A stretch of 64,000 nucleotides of DNA from Endothia cerciana (GCA_026119935.1 JALRMH010000044.1:267962-331961); one strand, 5' to 3'; shown: positions 1-12,620, counted from the first letter of the stretch. Notes: generated by a model from the letters alone, not told the origin. Numbers and translations: made by a program.

Positions 1-1847
1 CATGAGCTAGCCCTCGCTCATCGCAACGACCAAGAGCGCGAGGAAATTACACAAGGTTGATGCGAAGAGGGAGGCCAAAGGGTGCAGTAGTGGTCATCGT
101 GACTTGGGGGGGGGGGGGTCCGTGCTGACTTACACGGGCCCTAACCCACCCGCTATTAAGGCTTAAAATCGCTGCGCCATGGGGGCTTTCAAGGGTAGCT
201 TTCGGAACTCATTTTGGTAGCTCCAGTGCTGACGAAGTGTCCCGCGGCAGGCCAAAACTGCATGTAGTGGCTGCCAGCGAATCGACAATCAAACCTGGAC
301 AAACAAAGATCTCCTTTCTTTTCTTCCTTCTGCCACCAACAAACACCTCGACCATAACACAATTTCTAAAGTCTCAACTCTTCCATATCCACGATGGCTG
401 TATCGCTTCTGTCTATATCTACCCCCCGACTTCTGTAACAGCAGACGATGACGATATACTAAAGCTGCAATTCACAACTATCGAGCGATTCAACTAGGAG
501 ATAGCCTGTATCGGTCCTAAAGACTTGATCATAGTTACAGGTAAAAAAAAAATTTTCTTCTTTATTTTTTCCTGATCTGATCTATCTTATACTGACTATC
601 TGATTAGCTGTTGATCCTATCGATTTCGACCTAAGGTCTGCTTATACTAATATAATATTAAATCACAGACACTCTTTGTCACAATCCTATCCCTACTACA
701 CGAAACTATATATAAGCGTATATGCTAGAAAATCCTTTCTAAGATTTCTAATATAGGCCTAGAGAATAGATGAAATCCTACAGGAGCTATTATATATTAT
801 ATAAAACTAAATACTAGAGCTAGTGATAGAAGCAGAGAGGGCGATCCTTTAGGACGCTTATTTCTAGAGCGCGATAGATTAAATAACTAGCTAATACTCG
901 TTATCGAGGCCAGGTACTCCGAGTCCTAGCAATACTTACAATAAGACATGAGATAGTGGTTCGCTGCATCAGACCACAATGTGAAAATTATGCTTCTGAT
1001 TAATTAGGACCAAAGACGATCAGAAATTATAATTAAAAGATAGGAAGAGGATATACAGGTCGAACGACCTAGGGCAACAAATACCTGGTCTATAGGATCA
1101 CTAGCACTAGTGCTGCAGCAGACGATCACTATTATTAAGAATCCGACAGTCCTACTAATATTTAGTATCATTAGTAGCATGCTAGTATTGCCCTTTAGAC
1201 TTCTTTTCTTACAAAACCCAGGCCCTGGAGAGGGTGATATTGTTATCGGTGTTCAAGAGCTGGAGGAGTATGCAAGAATAATATGGAGGTTTACAGGCTG
1301 ATGCTCAGCCAAGAAGGCTGAGGAAATCAAGGGAGGATGCTGCCCAGCCAAGAAGGCCGAGGAGATCAAGGGAGGATGCTGCAGATATGTGATAGTCAAG
1401 CTCAGTTAGGACCAATTCTGCCTTCCACAGCATCAATTCATTTCCCATCAATCGCTCCTTTTTCTATCTTCTTCCGCTGAGATGTCGTTCGGACCCTCCT
1501 TCAGGTAGCCACGAATCTGCGGCAGGGTTAGTAATTTGACCAATCCGAACCCGGGAGGGTGCAGCGATTTTACGGCTCCGTCAAGCACCGTGAGATAGCT
1601 GGTCGACGCTTGACGTGGGATGGACCCTCCTCTTCTCTTCAGGGCTGATAAGATAACGCTCGACAACTGAGGGGCCCCCGCAATTATTTTTTGGTCGCTT
1701 CGCTGTGCAAAATTTCTGCCTTGCTGCCCGAAGCCCTTACTTTCTTCTCGCTTTCCTTTCCATCTCTCGCCGTCTTCTCTCTACGAGGTGTGCGGAGGTC
1801 AGACTTTCCTTGACACTCATTGAGGACGCCCAGCTACGGACGCAAAT
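1..1847. other. Gene-free left edge with TA-rich degenerate repeat
   Basis: No convincing gene is seen upstream of the importin gene. Positions about 500-1300 are strongly TA-rich, full of TATA/CTAG/TAAT words and stop codons in all frames, in sharp contrast to the GC-rich genes around. This is how a transposon copy mutated by repeat-induced point mutation (RIP) looks, but no transposase or reverse transcriptase motif survives that I can name. A G13 run lies at 106-118. The last 250 bases before the importin start are CT-rich and probably hold its promoter and 5' leader. Confidence 0.5.
1303..1380. repeat. 39-bp tandem duplication
   Basis: Two adjacent 39-bp copies (1303-1341 and 1342-1380) differ at only a few positions. 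The unit is a multiple of three; read on the + strand from the frame running through CAGCCAAGAAGG it encodes a 13-residue Arg-rich repeat that ends at a stop just after the second copy. It sits at the right edge of the TA-rich block and may be a remnant of an element's coding region. Confidence 0.8.
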
Positions 1848-4800
1848 ATGGATCGTCAGAGACTGGTTGCGCTGCTCCAAGAGAGCCAGATCCGTAAGTA
1901 CAAAACAAAACATCGCGTCGACGCCGCCGCCGGCACTGCTGCGGAACTGCCAACGTGCTAATGTTTTCCTTGCTCGCCAGCCGACACACAGAGGGTCAAG
2001 GCCGTCACCGCAGAGCTGCAGAAGAACTTCTACTCCAGGCCTGAGTCTCTGCTGCTCCTGATCGAGATCGTCTGCACCCACGACGATGTCAACCTCCGTC
2101 AGCAGGCTGCCGTCCAGGCCGCCCGCCTTACCATCAAATACTGGGAGAAGATACCCGTTGGGCAGAAGGGCAGCGTTCGCCAGCATCTGGTTGAGGCCTG
2201 CATGAAGGAGCAGAACGCAAGGTGTCGTCACTCCGAGTCCCGTCTCATCGCCAGCATCGCGAACCTCGACCTTGACGACGATGCCTGGCCCGAACTGATC
2301 CCCTCGCTCTTCAACCTCGCCAATGGCGGTGATGTCTCCCACCGTGAGGTTGGATCATACATCATCTACGCTATCCTCGACGAGAACCCCACTCACTTCG
2401 CCGAGAAGGTCCGCGAGCTGCTGACCCTCTTTGCCAACACCATCAAGGACCCCCAGAGCCGGGATGTCAGGGTCAACACCGTCATGTCCATCGGCGCCGT
2501 GCTAATGCTGATCGAGCCGGAGGAGGACGAGTCTGCTGTTGTCGCGGTTCAGCAGCTCGTCCCAAGCATGGTTGACGTCCTGAAGGACGCTGTTGAGAAC
2601 GGCGACGACGAGCGAAGCAAGCAGTCTTTCGAGGTCTTCCAACAGTTCCTCGCTTACGAGCCAGTCCTGTTGGCCCCGCACCTCCGGGACCTTATGGTGT
2701 TCATGGCCGGGCTCGCCGCCAACACTAATGCCGACGGCGATGTGCGGTGTCAGGCTCTTGCATTCCTGGCCCAGACTGTCCGCTACCGCCGCATGAAGGT
2801 CCAGGCCATGAGGGACATGGGTGCGCAGCTCACCCTGAAAAGCATGGAGATCCTCACCGAGATCGACGACGACGAGGACGAGGACGAGATCACTCCTGCG
2901 AGGGCGGCTCTGTCTCTTGTTGACCAGCTGGCTAGCGACCTGCCTCCCCGCCAGGTCATCGTGCCTCTCCTGGACGCTCTGCCAAAGTTCGCCGCTTCTG
3001 AGAATCCCGGATTCCGGAAGTCCGGTGTCCTGGCCCTGGGAACGGTTGCTGAGGGCGCACCTGACTTCGTTTCCACCCAGCTCAAGACGATTATGCCCAT
3101 CGTCCTGCGTCTGTTGAATGACCCAGACTCTGGTGTCCGCCACACCGCCCTCATTGGCCTGACCCGCATTGCCGATGAGATGGCTGAGGAGCTTTCAGAA
3201 GACCGCGATGCGCTGGTTGAGTCTTTGCTGAAGAACATCCAGGCTGCTAGTGTCGAGACAGCTGATTCTTCGGTGGCCAAGAAGAACATTGAAATCCTGC
3301 GGTGCGCTTGTGCTGCTTTGGATGCTCTGGCAGCCGGATTCGACTCCGACGTCATGCAGAAGTACGGCCCTGAGCTGATCTCCCCAGTCGGCACGCTGCT
3401 GGGTCATCCAGACTTCAAGGTCAAGAGCGCCGCCGCCGGGGCTCTAGGGGCCATCGCCTCGGCGATGGAGGAGGCCTTCGAGCCATACTTCGAGAAGACC
3501 ATGACGGCTCTGGGGCCGTACGTGCATATCAAGGACAGCGAGGATGAGCTGGACCTCCGGAGTGGAGTTTGTGACGCTATGGGCCACTTCGCTGCTGCTG
3601 TTGGTCCTCGGAAGTTCCAGCCTTATGTCATGGATCTCATGAAGGCCAGCGAGGAGGCGCTGAACCTTGGTAACCCGAGGCTGCGGGAGACGAGTTTCAT
3701 ATTGTGGAGCTCTCTGTCCAAGGTCTACGGCAAGGAGTTCGCCCCTTTCATCACTGGGGTTTTCAAGGGTCTGTTCGACAGCCTGGAGCTCGAGGAAGAG
3801 GAGCTCGTGCTCAACCTGTCTGAAGACGAGCAGGCTATCATCGGCACCGGGGAGGAGATCATCCAAGGAGGCAAGAAGATCAAGGTTCGGCAAGCAGAAG
3901 AAAGCGAGGAGGTTATGGATGCGGCTGATGAAGAGGACGATGAAGATGAGTGGGCAGACTACGGCGTCACCCCTGAAGCCATGGAGAAGGAGGTTGCCAT
4001 CGAAGTCCTCGGCGATGTTATCACGCATGCATGCGGGCTACCTGAGATCAGCCAGTATCTCCAGAAGGCTCTGGAGCAGATCACACCTCTTGTCGAGCAC
4101 ACCTACGAGGGTTGCCGGAAGGCAGCAATCAGCACGCTCTGGCGGGCTTATGCCCGGGTCTACGAACTGATGGAAGAGCAGACTGGTGTGAAGTGGGAGC
4201 CTGGCTTCCCTCCCAAGCAGGCGCCTTCGGAGTTGGTCCAACTGGGCGAGATCGTCGCCACTGCCACCCAGAAGCTGTGGCCTGACGAGACTGATCGGTA
4301 CGTACACCATCTTTTGCTTATTCCCATTTTCTCTCCTAGTGATGAGCACTACGCGTTATACCCAGCTCACTCAGACGCAAAACGCGGTTGCTGAGAACAC
4401 GTAACTATCTACTCCTGAACGATCTGACCATTTCTCTGATACGAACCTGCTCAAACTTCGAGGCATGGGTGCTGACATATTGCTTCTAGCAACGTCGTAG
4501 CTGAGATCAACCGCAACATCGCCGCGGTGCTCAAGGCCACCGGCCCCGGTATTCTCGCTCAGGACAAGATGGTAGAGCAGACCGTCACCGTCCTGACCAC
4601 CCTAATCACCCGCTCTCATCCCAGCCAGCAAGATCCTGGTGATGAGGAGGATGAGCAGGATGTTGAGGGCTCTTCGGAGTATGACTGGGTTGTCGTCGAT
4701 ACTGCACTTGACGTCGTCATCGGCATGGCGCTGGCCATGGGACCCACTTTTGGTGAACTGTGGAAGATCTTCGAGAAGCCTGTGATGAAGTTTGCCTCCG

Positions 4801-5476
4801 CCCAGGAGAATCTCGAGCGTTCGACCGCTGTCGGCGTCATTGCTGAGTGTGCCGCACACATGGGTGCCGCCGTGACCCCCTACACGTCAAGCATCCTCAA
4901 GCTGCTTCTGAAGCGTCTCACGGATCCGGACCCGGAGACGAAGAGCAACGCTGCTTACGCGACGGGTCAGCTCATCTACAACTCTACCGATGCCAACACC
5001 TACCTGCCCAGCTACACCGACATCCTCTCCAAGGTAGAGCCTATGCTGTCCATCGACCACGCGCGTATCAAGGACAACGCGACTGGCTGTGTGTGCCGCA
5101 TGATCATCTCTCACCCCGACCGTGTTCCCATTGCGGATGTTCTGCCGGTCCTCGTGGGTCTCCTGCCCCTCAAGGAGGATTTCGAGGAGAACACGCCCGT
5201 ATACGAGTGCTTGTACAAGCTCTGTAAGTCAACCTCGCCGTCTTACATATCAGGACCAAAGCTAACAGACTCCCAGACGAGGCCAACGAGCCCACGGTCC
5301 AGAGCTTGACACCGAAGCTCATCGGTGTGTTCGAGAAGGTCCTCGGCCCGCCCGAGGACCAGCTCCAGGACGAGACGCGCCAGGTTGTGCAGCGTATCGT
5401 CCAGAGCCTGTTCAAGGCCAAGCCCGAGCTGTTCCAGGGCCACGAGCAAGCCTTGAAGCTTGCCGGCGCGGCCTAG
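1848..5476 (+). CDS. KAP123: Importin subunit beta-4 (karyopherin KAP123)
   Basis: Nuclear import receptor of the importin-beta family; KAP123 orthologues carry ribosomal proteins and histones into the nucleus. Exons 1848-1893, 1981-4297, 4490-5223 and 5277-5476 join in frame to a 1098-residue protein, close to the usual ~1100. The start MDRQRLVALLQ comes 46 nt before a GTAAGT donor and extends the family-type N-terminal helices (LRQQAAVQAARLTIKYW). The body is a solenoid of HEAT-like helical pairs such as DPDSGVRHTALIGLTRIAD, and it carries two acidic loops (around EIDDDEDEDE and EEDDEDEWADYG) typical of these receptors. All three introns have standard donors and AG acceptors. A continuous reading past the second donor (to 4394) would add an unrelated tail and is rejected. 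A (GA)n microsatellite follows the stop. KAP123 rather than another karyopherin is a family-level call from memory. Confidence 0.93.
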
Positions 5477-6080
5477 TCCCAACCTGATCACTCTGTATAG
5501 AGAGAGAGAGAGAGAGAGAGAGAGTGGTATGAGCTCGAGCTCTTCGTGGGTTTAATACTAACGACTGGATGATGAAAATTGCGCGGATGTTTCTGTTTCT
5601 TCCTGTTTGTGAGCCACTAGACAGATATCAATGAATACCCCCTTCCTGCCCCTTTACCTGCCTGTTTAATTTCGACGCCATGCGCTTTGGCCAGGCATGA
5701 GCTGCCTCTATCCAATGTAGTGGTCCCATGTGGCCATGTCCAGGACGGCCAGCCCCGCACTTCCCGGACTAGTTTTGTTGTAAGCCTCTTTTGACTGCTT
5801 GAAACAGGTCGTGTCAGAAAACGTTATTAGTGTCAAGAATCCCCTGCTGCATTCCTTCGAATATATCGATGTCGAAGCCAACTGACGGGTTGATGAGAAT
5901 GTAACATACATATAGGGGCGTTGATTCTGCAAGCAGGCATCCTATAAAGTTCCATGGAGGAGGAGTCTGGATGCTGACTCAGTCTCCGCCCCCAAATCAA
6001 ACGCTCGTGATCGTGGTGTGGCGACGACTTCATGCTGTCTCCCCAGCCCCCAACAGCACGACGACTTCCATCACCGAGCC
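5477..6080. other. Intergenic region, importin 3' end to F-box gene
   Basis: Holds the 3' flank of the importin gene, including an (AG)13 microsatellite at 5499-5524, and the presumed promoter of the F-box gene. No other gene or RNA was recognised here. Confidence 0.6.
5499..5524. repeat. (AG)n microsatellite
   Basis: Thirteen perfect AG dinucleotides, 23 bases after the importin stop codon, in the presumed 3' UTR. Confidence 0.95.
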
Positions 6081-7289
6081 ATGGCGTCGGAAATGGCACA
6101 CATAACACCTGTTGCTATCGTGGACAATGGCAATGTCTCCGGGACCGAAAGTGGAGAACCACTTGCAGTCCCCAGAGACCCGCGCGAGCGGGTTGGCAAC
6201 GACGGGACCCTGACCGTCTTCTCCAAGAAGAACGAGCGCCTGCTCAAGAAGCAGCAGCTCAAACGCGGCAGACCCGGGGCCGGCCACCTTGCCCTCCTCG
6301 GCCTGCCGTTCGACGTCCTCATCCAGATCGTCTCCTTCCTCAGGCCCAGCGACGTCTTCCGCCTCTCGCGCACCTGCCGCCCCCTCCACGGCTTCCTCCT
6401 CCAGGAGCACCCCGCCCGCGTCGCCAGGTCTATCGTGCAGTGGCGCTACCCGTGCCTGGAGAGGTGCATGTGCCTCCCCGTGCTAATGACCTCCGTAGGC
6501 GAGGGGTACCGGGACGTCCTGCAGGACGAGGAGCGCCTCAGGGGCCACGACATCCGCAGGCGGCCCTACTACCACCACCTCAAGCCGCCGGACCCGGCCC
6601 TGGTCTGCACGTGCCTGACGTGCGTCCTGCGGTGGCACGTGCTGTGCCTGGCCGTCGACTTCGCGCACTGGCAGGGCCGGCTCGACGCCGGCTCGCCCCT
6701 CCCGGTGGTCCCGAGGGGCGAGCGGCCGGCATGGAACGCCAGGCTGCTGGACGCCCACGCCGCCGTGGTCGGGAGGGCCGTCTTCCCCGGGGAGGCGGCG
6801 CCGATGTGGCACGCCGCCATCCTGCAGGCGCACCTCGACTCCACGGTGCGGTCGGTCCGGCGGCACAGCGCCAACAGGTTCAACCAGCGGGCGAGGTTCC
6901 GCATGTCCGCCCTGGACGCGGCGTCGGGGACGGACGCGTTCCTGCAGGAGGAGGGCCCTCCGTCGATGGACATGCCTTTTCACAGGGACAACTACTACAT
7001 GCTCGAGGCATACCTGCCCAACCGCAGCTGGCTCTCCGAGGAGGGCAGGTGGGGCTACATGCCGGCCGAGCAGCATGAGAAGGATCTGGAGCAGCTCAAG
7101 AAGTTCGTGCTCTGGAGGAGGAGCCAGACGCAGACAGCTGCCGGCGGCGGCGGCGGCGGCGGCGGCGAAAAGAAAAAGGAGGAGACCTGGGTTATGCAGT
7201 TCAACGGGTCAGGCTGGAAGCCCGTGCTGGTGTTGCGTGACAGCGGAGACAATTTTCAGGAGACGTCACGGACTAGATCAGGCCCCTAG
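6081..7289 (+). CDS. F-box domain protein
   Basis: Predicted substrate adaptor of an SCF (Skp1-cullin-F-box) ubiquitin ligase. Single exon, 402 residues from the ATG at 6081; the frame is open further 5' but has no earlier ATG. An F-box occupies about residues 70-115 (LALLGLPFDVLIQIVSFL followed by DVFRLSRTCRPLHGFL), which fits the family pattern LPxELLxxIxxxL...xxLxxxCRxL. The rest matches the fungal F-box proteins with a Cys/Trp-rich domain (LVCTCLTCVLRWHVLCLAVDF) and a conserved FHRDNYYMLEAYLPNRSW-type segment. An eight-glycine tract from GGC repeats lies near the C-terminus (about 7143-7166). The substrate cannot be told from the sequence. Confidence 0.85.
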   Translation: MASEMAHITPVAIVDNGNVSGTESGEPLAVPRDPRERVGNDGTLTVFSKKNERLLKKQQLKRGRPGAGHLALLGLPFDVLIQIVSFLRPSDVFRLSRTCRPLHGFLLQEHPARVARSIVQWRYPCLERCMCLPVLMTSVGEGYRDVLQDEERLRGHDIRRRPYYHHLKPPDPALVCTCLTCVLRWHVLCLAVDFAHWQGRLDAGSPLPVVPRGERPAWNARLLDAHAAVVGRAVFPGEAAPMWHAAILQAHLDSTVRSVRRHSANRFNQRARFRMSALDAASGTDAFLQEEGPPSMDMPFHRDNYYMLEAYLPNRSWLSEEGRWGYMPAEQHEKDLEQLKKFVLWRRSQTQTAAGGGGGGGGEKKKEETWVMQFNGSGWKPVLVLRDSGDNFQETSRTRSGP

Positions 7290-7437
7290 GAGACGTCCGT
7301 GGTGCCTGATGGCTCTGGTGCTCAGAATATCTCCGTCGTATTATGTATTATCATTATTTATGTATACGGAGTATCTTTAGATCAAATGCCGTCATAATTC
7401 GTAAAGCATGAGAGCGTATGTCAAAGGCTCACAGAAC

Positions 7438-10400
7438 CTAGACGTATCGCGGCTCCGGTCTCTGAGCCATCACCGACTCCTCATCCCTGTCGTCAACAAT
7501 ATCCACGCCTATCCGGCTCTTACCGTTCATTCCGTTAATGAACCCGTACCCGTACTTATGCCTCATAGAGCTGACACTGAGGTCCCGGTCGGGCTTGTCT
7601 AGCGTCGACATCCCATCCAGCGAATCCAACATCCACGAGTCACACACATAGTACATGGCCCCAGCGATGGTCCTCGGGTCCACGGGCATACGCGGCCAGC
7701 GGATGAAGAACGACAGGACGATACTGATGATCATCAGGCTCAGGGTGGCGACGCTGAGCCACGCGCAGACGACCTGCGTCATGAATGTCTCGACGGCGCT
7801 GAAGGGGACGTGGGAGAGCGTGACGGGCAGGCTCAGCTCGGCGACCAGCGTCACGAAGGAGAGGAAGCCGAGGTACAGGTGCCGCTGCCTGTAGGCCGAC
7901 CACATGCCGTAGAAGGCATTTGTGGGCGGCGAGACGAGGATGGACCTCTCTGCCGGGAGGGCGCGGTCGCGGAGTTTGAGGTACGGCGACATGATGGCGA
8001 CGCCTGTTGTGCGCGTGCGGTCAGCAGTGGACACGATTCAGGAAGTTAATGTCTTGGTTCTCACTGTACTCACATCGGAACACTGTCTCCATACAATAGC
8101 CGAGAACGACTCCGAGTGCAGTGAAGAAGAACTTGACACCGTACCCTTGGCTATCCATAAAGTTTTCAAATCCAGTATTGCCCGAGGTTTCCTCATAGTA
8201 CAGGATGATGATTAGCATGGAGAGGAAGACGAAGAGTATAATGCAGCGTCCCCACCAGGTCAGTAGCAGGAACGGTTGCGTGGTCTTCGTCGCCCGCGCA
8301 TCAGAGTTGTCGTTGGTGTGGTCCCTGTCAGTGCGCGCTGTCCTGTCAGGCTTCTCGGACGCGGTTTCTCGTCCGGCGACGATGACTCCATGTCCGGAGC
8401 TATTGAGCGGGGAGTCCCAAGGATTTACTGTATCCCCAAGAGCATACCGGCTCTTTGCAAGTAGCCCAAGGATGTCAGACTCTTTTCCAGCAGGCATTGC
8501 TCTCAGAACTTTTCGCGTGTCTGCATCGAGGCACAGGCTCGCCATCCCAGCGATGCTCCAGGGGTTCTGGGCCACTCCCGTCTTCCACTGCCTGATGCTC
8601 AGCAAGCAAATGAGTGCCAGAAGCAGGGCGATCATGGCCGACATGAGACCCTGCAGGACGCGTCCGGACACCACTGACGATCCGAGGTTGCCTCGGCAGG
8701 ACATCTCGCAGGTATCAATAGCCTCGTACACGGAGATCGTCTCGGCAGCGAGGGGCGCGAGCAGCCCCGCTCCGAGGACCAGAAGGTCTGAGATGGCGAT
8801 GATCGGTTGTCTGGTCTTGAGGGCGCGGAGGAAGGAGATCGCCCCCCGCCACGAGTAGAACCGCAGGAATATTGACCTCTCTGGCCGGGTCCCGTGTGCC
8901 TTGTCGGCGGTAGCCAGCGCGTGAAAGGGCTGCATCAGCCTGGCGTTGATGCCAATGAGCTTGATGGGGAAGGCGATGAGGACTGCCAGGACAGTCGGAA
9001 GGAATGCGCCGAGTACATATTCCTGCATGGTGACTCCGTAGACCACGGCTTTGGCCTCGGACGCGGAGCCTGCACTAGAGGCGCCGCCGGATGGCGTTGA
9101 TGAGCTGCTCGATTGAGGCGCTGTTGTCGGTGTTCCCGAAAGCCTTGGGCCTCTAGATGTGAGCGTTGCGCTCAACACGGTGGCGTAGGTCGAGGTTTCG
9201 ATATGGCCTCCAGCGTCAGTATACAATGTCGTCAGGACTTCGGTCCTGCCACCGGACGTGACTGGAACGATGGACGGAAGCTGGTTGAGTGGTATGCCCC
9301 GACTGGGGCGTATCGAAGTTGCCAGCGTCGCCGAGAGCGTCGCCGATGTTGGTGTGCCTCCGATGACTTGGGTATAGTATGAGCTAGTAATGTGGCCTCC
9401 AGAGTCCGTGAATGTTGTTTCCCTGACCTGTGTTGTACCCTCGATGGTTGTCCTGTAGACCGTCGTATCGGTCTCTCCGCTGACGGGGACTATCTGCCCT
9501 GTTCCGCTTACATCTGGAGCAAGGCTTCCAGTAGACTCAGACATGCTGTAAGCGCTAGGCACGGTCGTCTCAACGGGTTTGGAGGTGATTTTCCTGAACT
9601 GATCGCCGGATGAAGATTTGGTTACCATTGTTTTGGGTGTACTAACGGCGGCGGTGTTCACAAGCGTCATGGTCTGTCCGACAGTGATATAAGCTGATAA
9701 GAACCCAGTATCATGTATCGCAGTAGTAGAAGTCCTGTCAGCCATGGCTGGCAAAGTCGCGCTTGTGCTTAATGATGGTCTACTTAACCCAGTCGGATCG
9801 AGTGTCGAGGTGCCGGTAGTCCTGCCAATCTGTAGGAAAGATGAAGATACGGCCATCGCATATGAAGTCGCAACAGAATCGACACTTGTTGGTACGGTTG
9901 TCGATATGCCGGTAGTCCTGCCAATCTGTAGGAAAGCCGAAGGTTCAGTCATCAAATTTGCAGAACTGGCGGCAACAGAATCGACACTCGTAACATCCAG
10001 AGTTGAAAATGCAGGAGCCGATTCAGGGACAGAAGAACTTGGCACATTCGTCACCCCCCTGGTTGTCGCAGTGCCCGCTGAGTCGCTCCTGGCTTCGAGG
10101 CTGACAAAACCGTATGGGGACTGAGAGGCCGCATCGCTGCTCCTTTCGCTCGATGGCGACACGCTGGTAGTGGCCGACTCTGCCTGATCCGAATGTCTTT
10201 TATGAAGCGCAGTGGTCTTGTCCAAGAGGCCGTGCAGTGGGCCTGTCGGAGACGGTCTTGCCTGAACGTCTGCCAGAACATCACCATTCGATGCAGTCGA
10301 TGGCAGGGCTCGGTACACATGCTCAGTCATCTTACCCACCGAAAGGTAGCGATCAGGGCCCAGCTGGGCCGCCACCTCGTTCAAAGAAAATAATCTGGGC

Positions 10401-11176
10401 TGAGGGTCTGGCGAGCTGCCCTGGTTGCTCGTTGTAGTTGGCAAGGCTCGTATTCTGGCATCTTCGTAGGCAGTCTCCTTGCCAAGGTGCAAAAAAAGAG
10501 CCGGCACTTGGATGGCCTTGTTGCCGTTTGTTTCAACTGCGGTGAGCTCGTCGACAAGAGTTGGTCCCGCTCGCAGGACTGGCAGGTTCGCATCTCTCGT
10601 TGCTGAAGACGGTACGGCTCTCTTCCATGTGTAGACAACCTCCGTGCCCATGATAAGATATTTGACTTTGCTCAACATAGAGGGGGCAAAGACGCCAATG
10701 CCGTCGGGCTCATCATCGTGCTGCCTGGCTTCATTCCGCGCGTCAGGCGGATGCCCTGCTGTTGAGACATCGAGTGGATCTGGGGGCGGCACTTCCGGCG
10801 CGCCCCCAGCATCTCGCGAGCTGTGCTCGATATCTCTATCTATGACCGGCGCGGATATGAAGTCGTCAGTGCCGTTTTGGTGGATGTCCAGGGCCCGGAT
10901 GGCGTATTCTGTAAGCCCGATCAGCGCAGCGAGACACACGATGAGGATCAAGTGGTACCACCACCGGAGTGCGGTGGGTTTGTAGTCCGACGATTTGGTG
11001 CGTGACCTCTCTGTCTTTGTTGGTGATGTTGGTAGGACGACATTGGGGTGTTGTTCTGAGCACTGCGAGTAGTCTGACATGGACATCGTCTCGTCCCTTG
11101 TCTCGCCTGCCTGATAAGTTGGGTGGCGGTTATAGGTAGGGAGGACGCGCTGAGGTTGCGAGTTCGTCGACGCCAT
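7438..11176 (-). CDS. DUF3433 family multi-pass membrane protein
   Basis: Exons 11176-8074 and 8003-7438 (70-nt intron, GTGAGT donor, CTGAC branch, ACAACAG acceptor) join to 1222 residues. After a short cytoplasmic N-terminus a first membrane helix lies near residues 70-93 (WYHLILIVCLAALIGLTEY). A ~600-residue Ser/Thr-rich, probably extracellular and glycosylated region follows, then at least six hydrophobic segments in the C-terminal third (for example FLPTVLAVLIAFPIKLIG, GLMSAMIALLLALICLLSI, CIILFVFLSMLIIILYY). The block FLRALKTRQPIIAISDLLVLGAGLLAPLAAE is typical of the fungal DUF3433 family, whose function is unknown. The Ser/Thr-rich part contains duplicated units (SVDSVA...FLQIGRTTG, twice; TDxGGHI, twice). 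It may act at the cell surface, but that is inference. No partner genes are adjacent. Confidence 0.85.
9811..9990 (-). repeat. Internal coding repeat, two ~96-102 bp units
   Basis: Inside the DUF3433 gene, the string CCGGTAGTCCTGCCAATCTG occurs at about 9813 and 9909, and ACAGAATCGACACT at about 9873 and 9975. The protein reads SVDSVA...FLQIGRTTG in each copy. Spacing is near a multiple of three, so the units can expand or contract in frame. Confidence 0.8.
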
Positions 11177-12620
11177 CTTGGGCGGTGATGATGAAGACCC
11201 AGTGATGGTTGGATTTGTTCACACGAGGAAGTGGGCCATGATCATAACGTAAAACGTAGACAGTCAGCGAAACCACGGGGCTTCGAAGGGCTTATGATCA
11301 CGGTAGAGATTTTCAATACCTCTGTGCTCTGATGATTTATTCTCTCGTGAAAGACCAGGCATCCTTGGGAGCCTGCTTCTCAGCAGGTCGTTGTCTGTGG
11401 CCGCCCTCGTGTGCTGCGTGCTGCCTTGCAGCTTTCTTTGGGGGCCGTTCGTGCATCCCCGTCGCTTCGTATGGTAGACGCAAGGGCCGTTGCATACCCT
11501 AGGAGACTCGCAGTCGGTGACGACCTTAAAACACCACAAAATCTGTTTGTATAGATTTCTCATTGGCTAGGATTGAATCTCAAGTTCCTTGAGCGAAAAA
11601 AAAGGGTACCTGATGCAGACTTGATGCACCTATTCAGCTTGATTGAATGCGTAGACACATGTCCGCTTCGATGGGCTCCAACACCTTGACCTTGCTGAAT
11701 ACGTGTCGAATCCCGGCTTCCTGTCTTCAGACGTGAAAGCCCTGGCAGGACTTCCGAATCCAAGAGACACATTGCCAGTCAGCCCTTCGGTCATGGTGAG
11801 ATTCCCTAGTATTGTTGAGAACGAGTCCCCACGGCGTTGACACTGCCGGCCGTGGCCCCCAGTTAAGGTTGTCAGCACTATACTCGGCTCATCACCAGAC
11901 CACATGTTGCGGCCCTCATGTCGCATCTGCCTCAAACTGAGAACCTCACCGCGTGTCGTCCTGAACACGGGCGAGATCTCTGGCACGCGGCTCTGCGCGT
12001 AAGTAACCCTAGCTGTTCCGGCGGGGCTACTGTATACGAAAGGCGCAAAGCTACGCCTGGTTTCTCAGGAACGCCCCGAATAAGAGAGCGCACTGCAGAA
12101 TAATCTTTGTCACATAACTCCACAGCGAGAAGTCGGAAAATTCAGCAGGGGTTTTCCAGGAACTCTCTGTCTCTCAAATACTGCTAAAGTGTCGTTCATT
12201 CAAAAACCCTTCTTCATCTGGAACTTGGAAATCCGAGGTCGATATTAGGTACTATGGAATTACATACTATGCAGGGTCGTTGGGCTAGATTGCTCACGCT
12301 GACAAAGTCTACTACTATGGTATCTACCTCATGGTTTTGCCAGCACGTCATCTCAGCACGGAGAGCCTTCTGCCCAAGTCCATCGTGTGAATTTTTCCTC
12401 GTAGCTTCCCATAACTAAATGCTCCCCTTGGTCGAAGGAACCTTAACTGACACAAGTTGTCACCATCTTCTTCGGCTGAGAAACCCTTGTTTGCAGCCAC
12501 ATCCTGAGGGCGCTGTCTGGACATCGCCTTAGGCCATCCCCCAACCTCTGTCCCGCGGAACTTTCCCGGGTATGCCGGTGGTGAAAGGGTAATTAACGCG
12601 GCGATTCATCCGGACCTTGA
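11177..12620. other. Intergenic region, no gene seen
   Basis: About 1.4 kb between two minus-strand genes. It holds the promoter of the DUF3433 gene and the 3' flank of the secreted membrane protein. Short open frames here lack family resemblance and normal codon bias, and I see no repeats or RNA genes. Confidence 0.5.

Noticed and set aside
2502..3407. Long minus-strand open frames opposite the importin gene
   Set aside because: They are antisense shadows produced by GC-rich codon bias; no domain, and the + strand frame is clearly KAP123.
4298..4394. Extension of the importin exon 2 frame to a stop at 4394
   Set aside because: A GTACGT donor at 4298 and an in-phase exon at 4490 continue the importin sequence, so this is intron.
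6032..7078. 348-residue + frame overlapping the F-box gene
   Set aside because: Pro/Arg-rich composition typical of a shifted frame; the overlapping frame contains the F-box.
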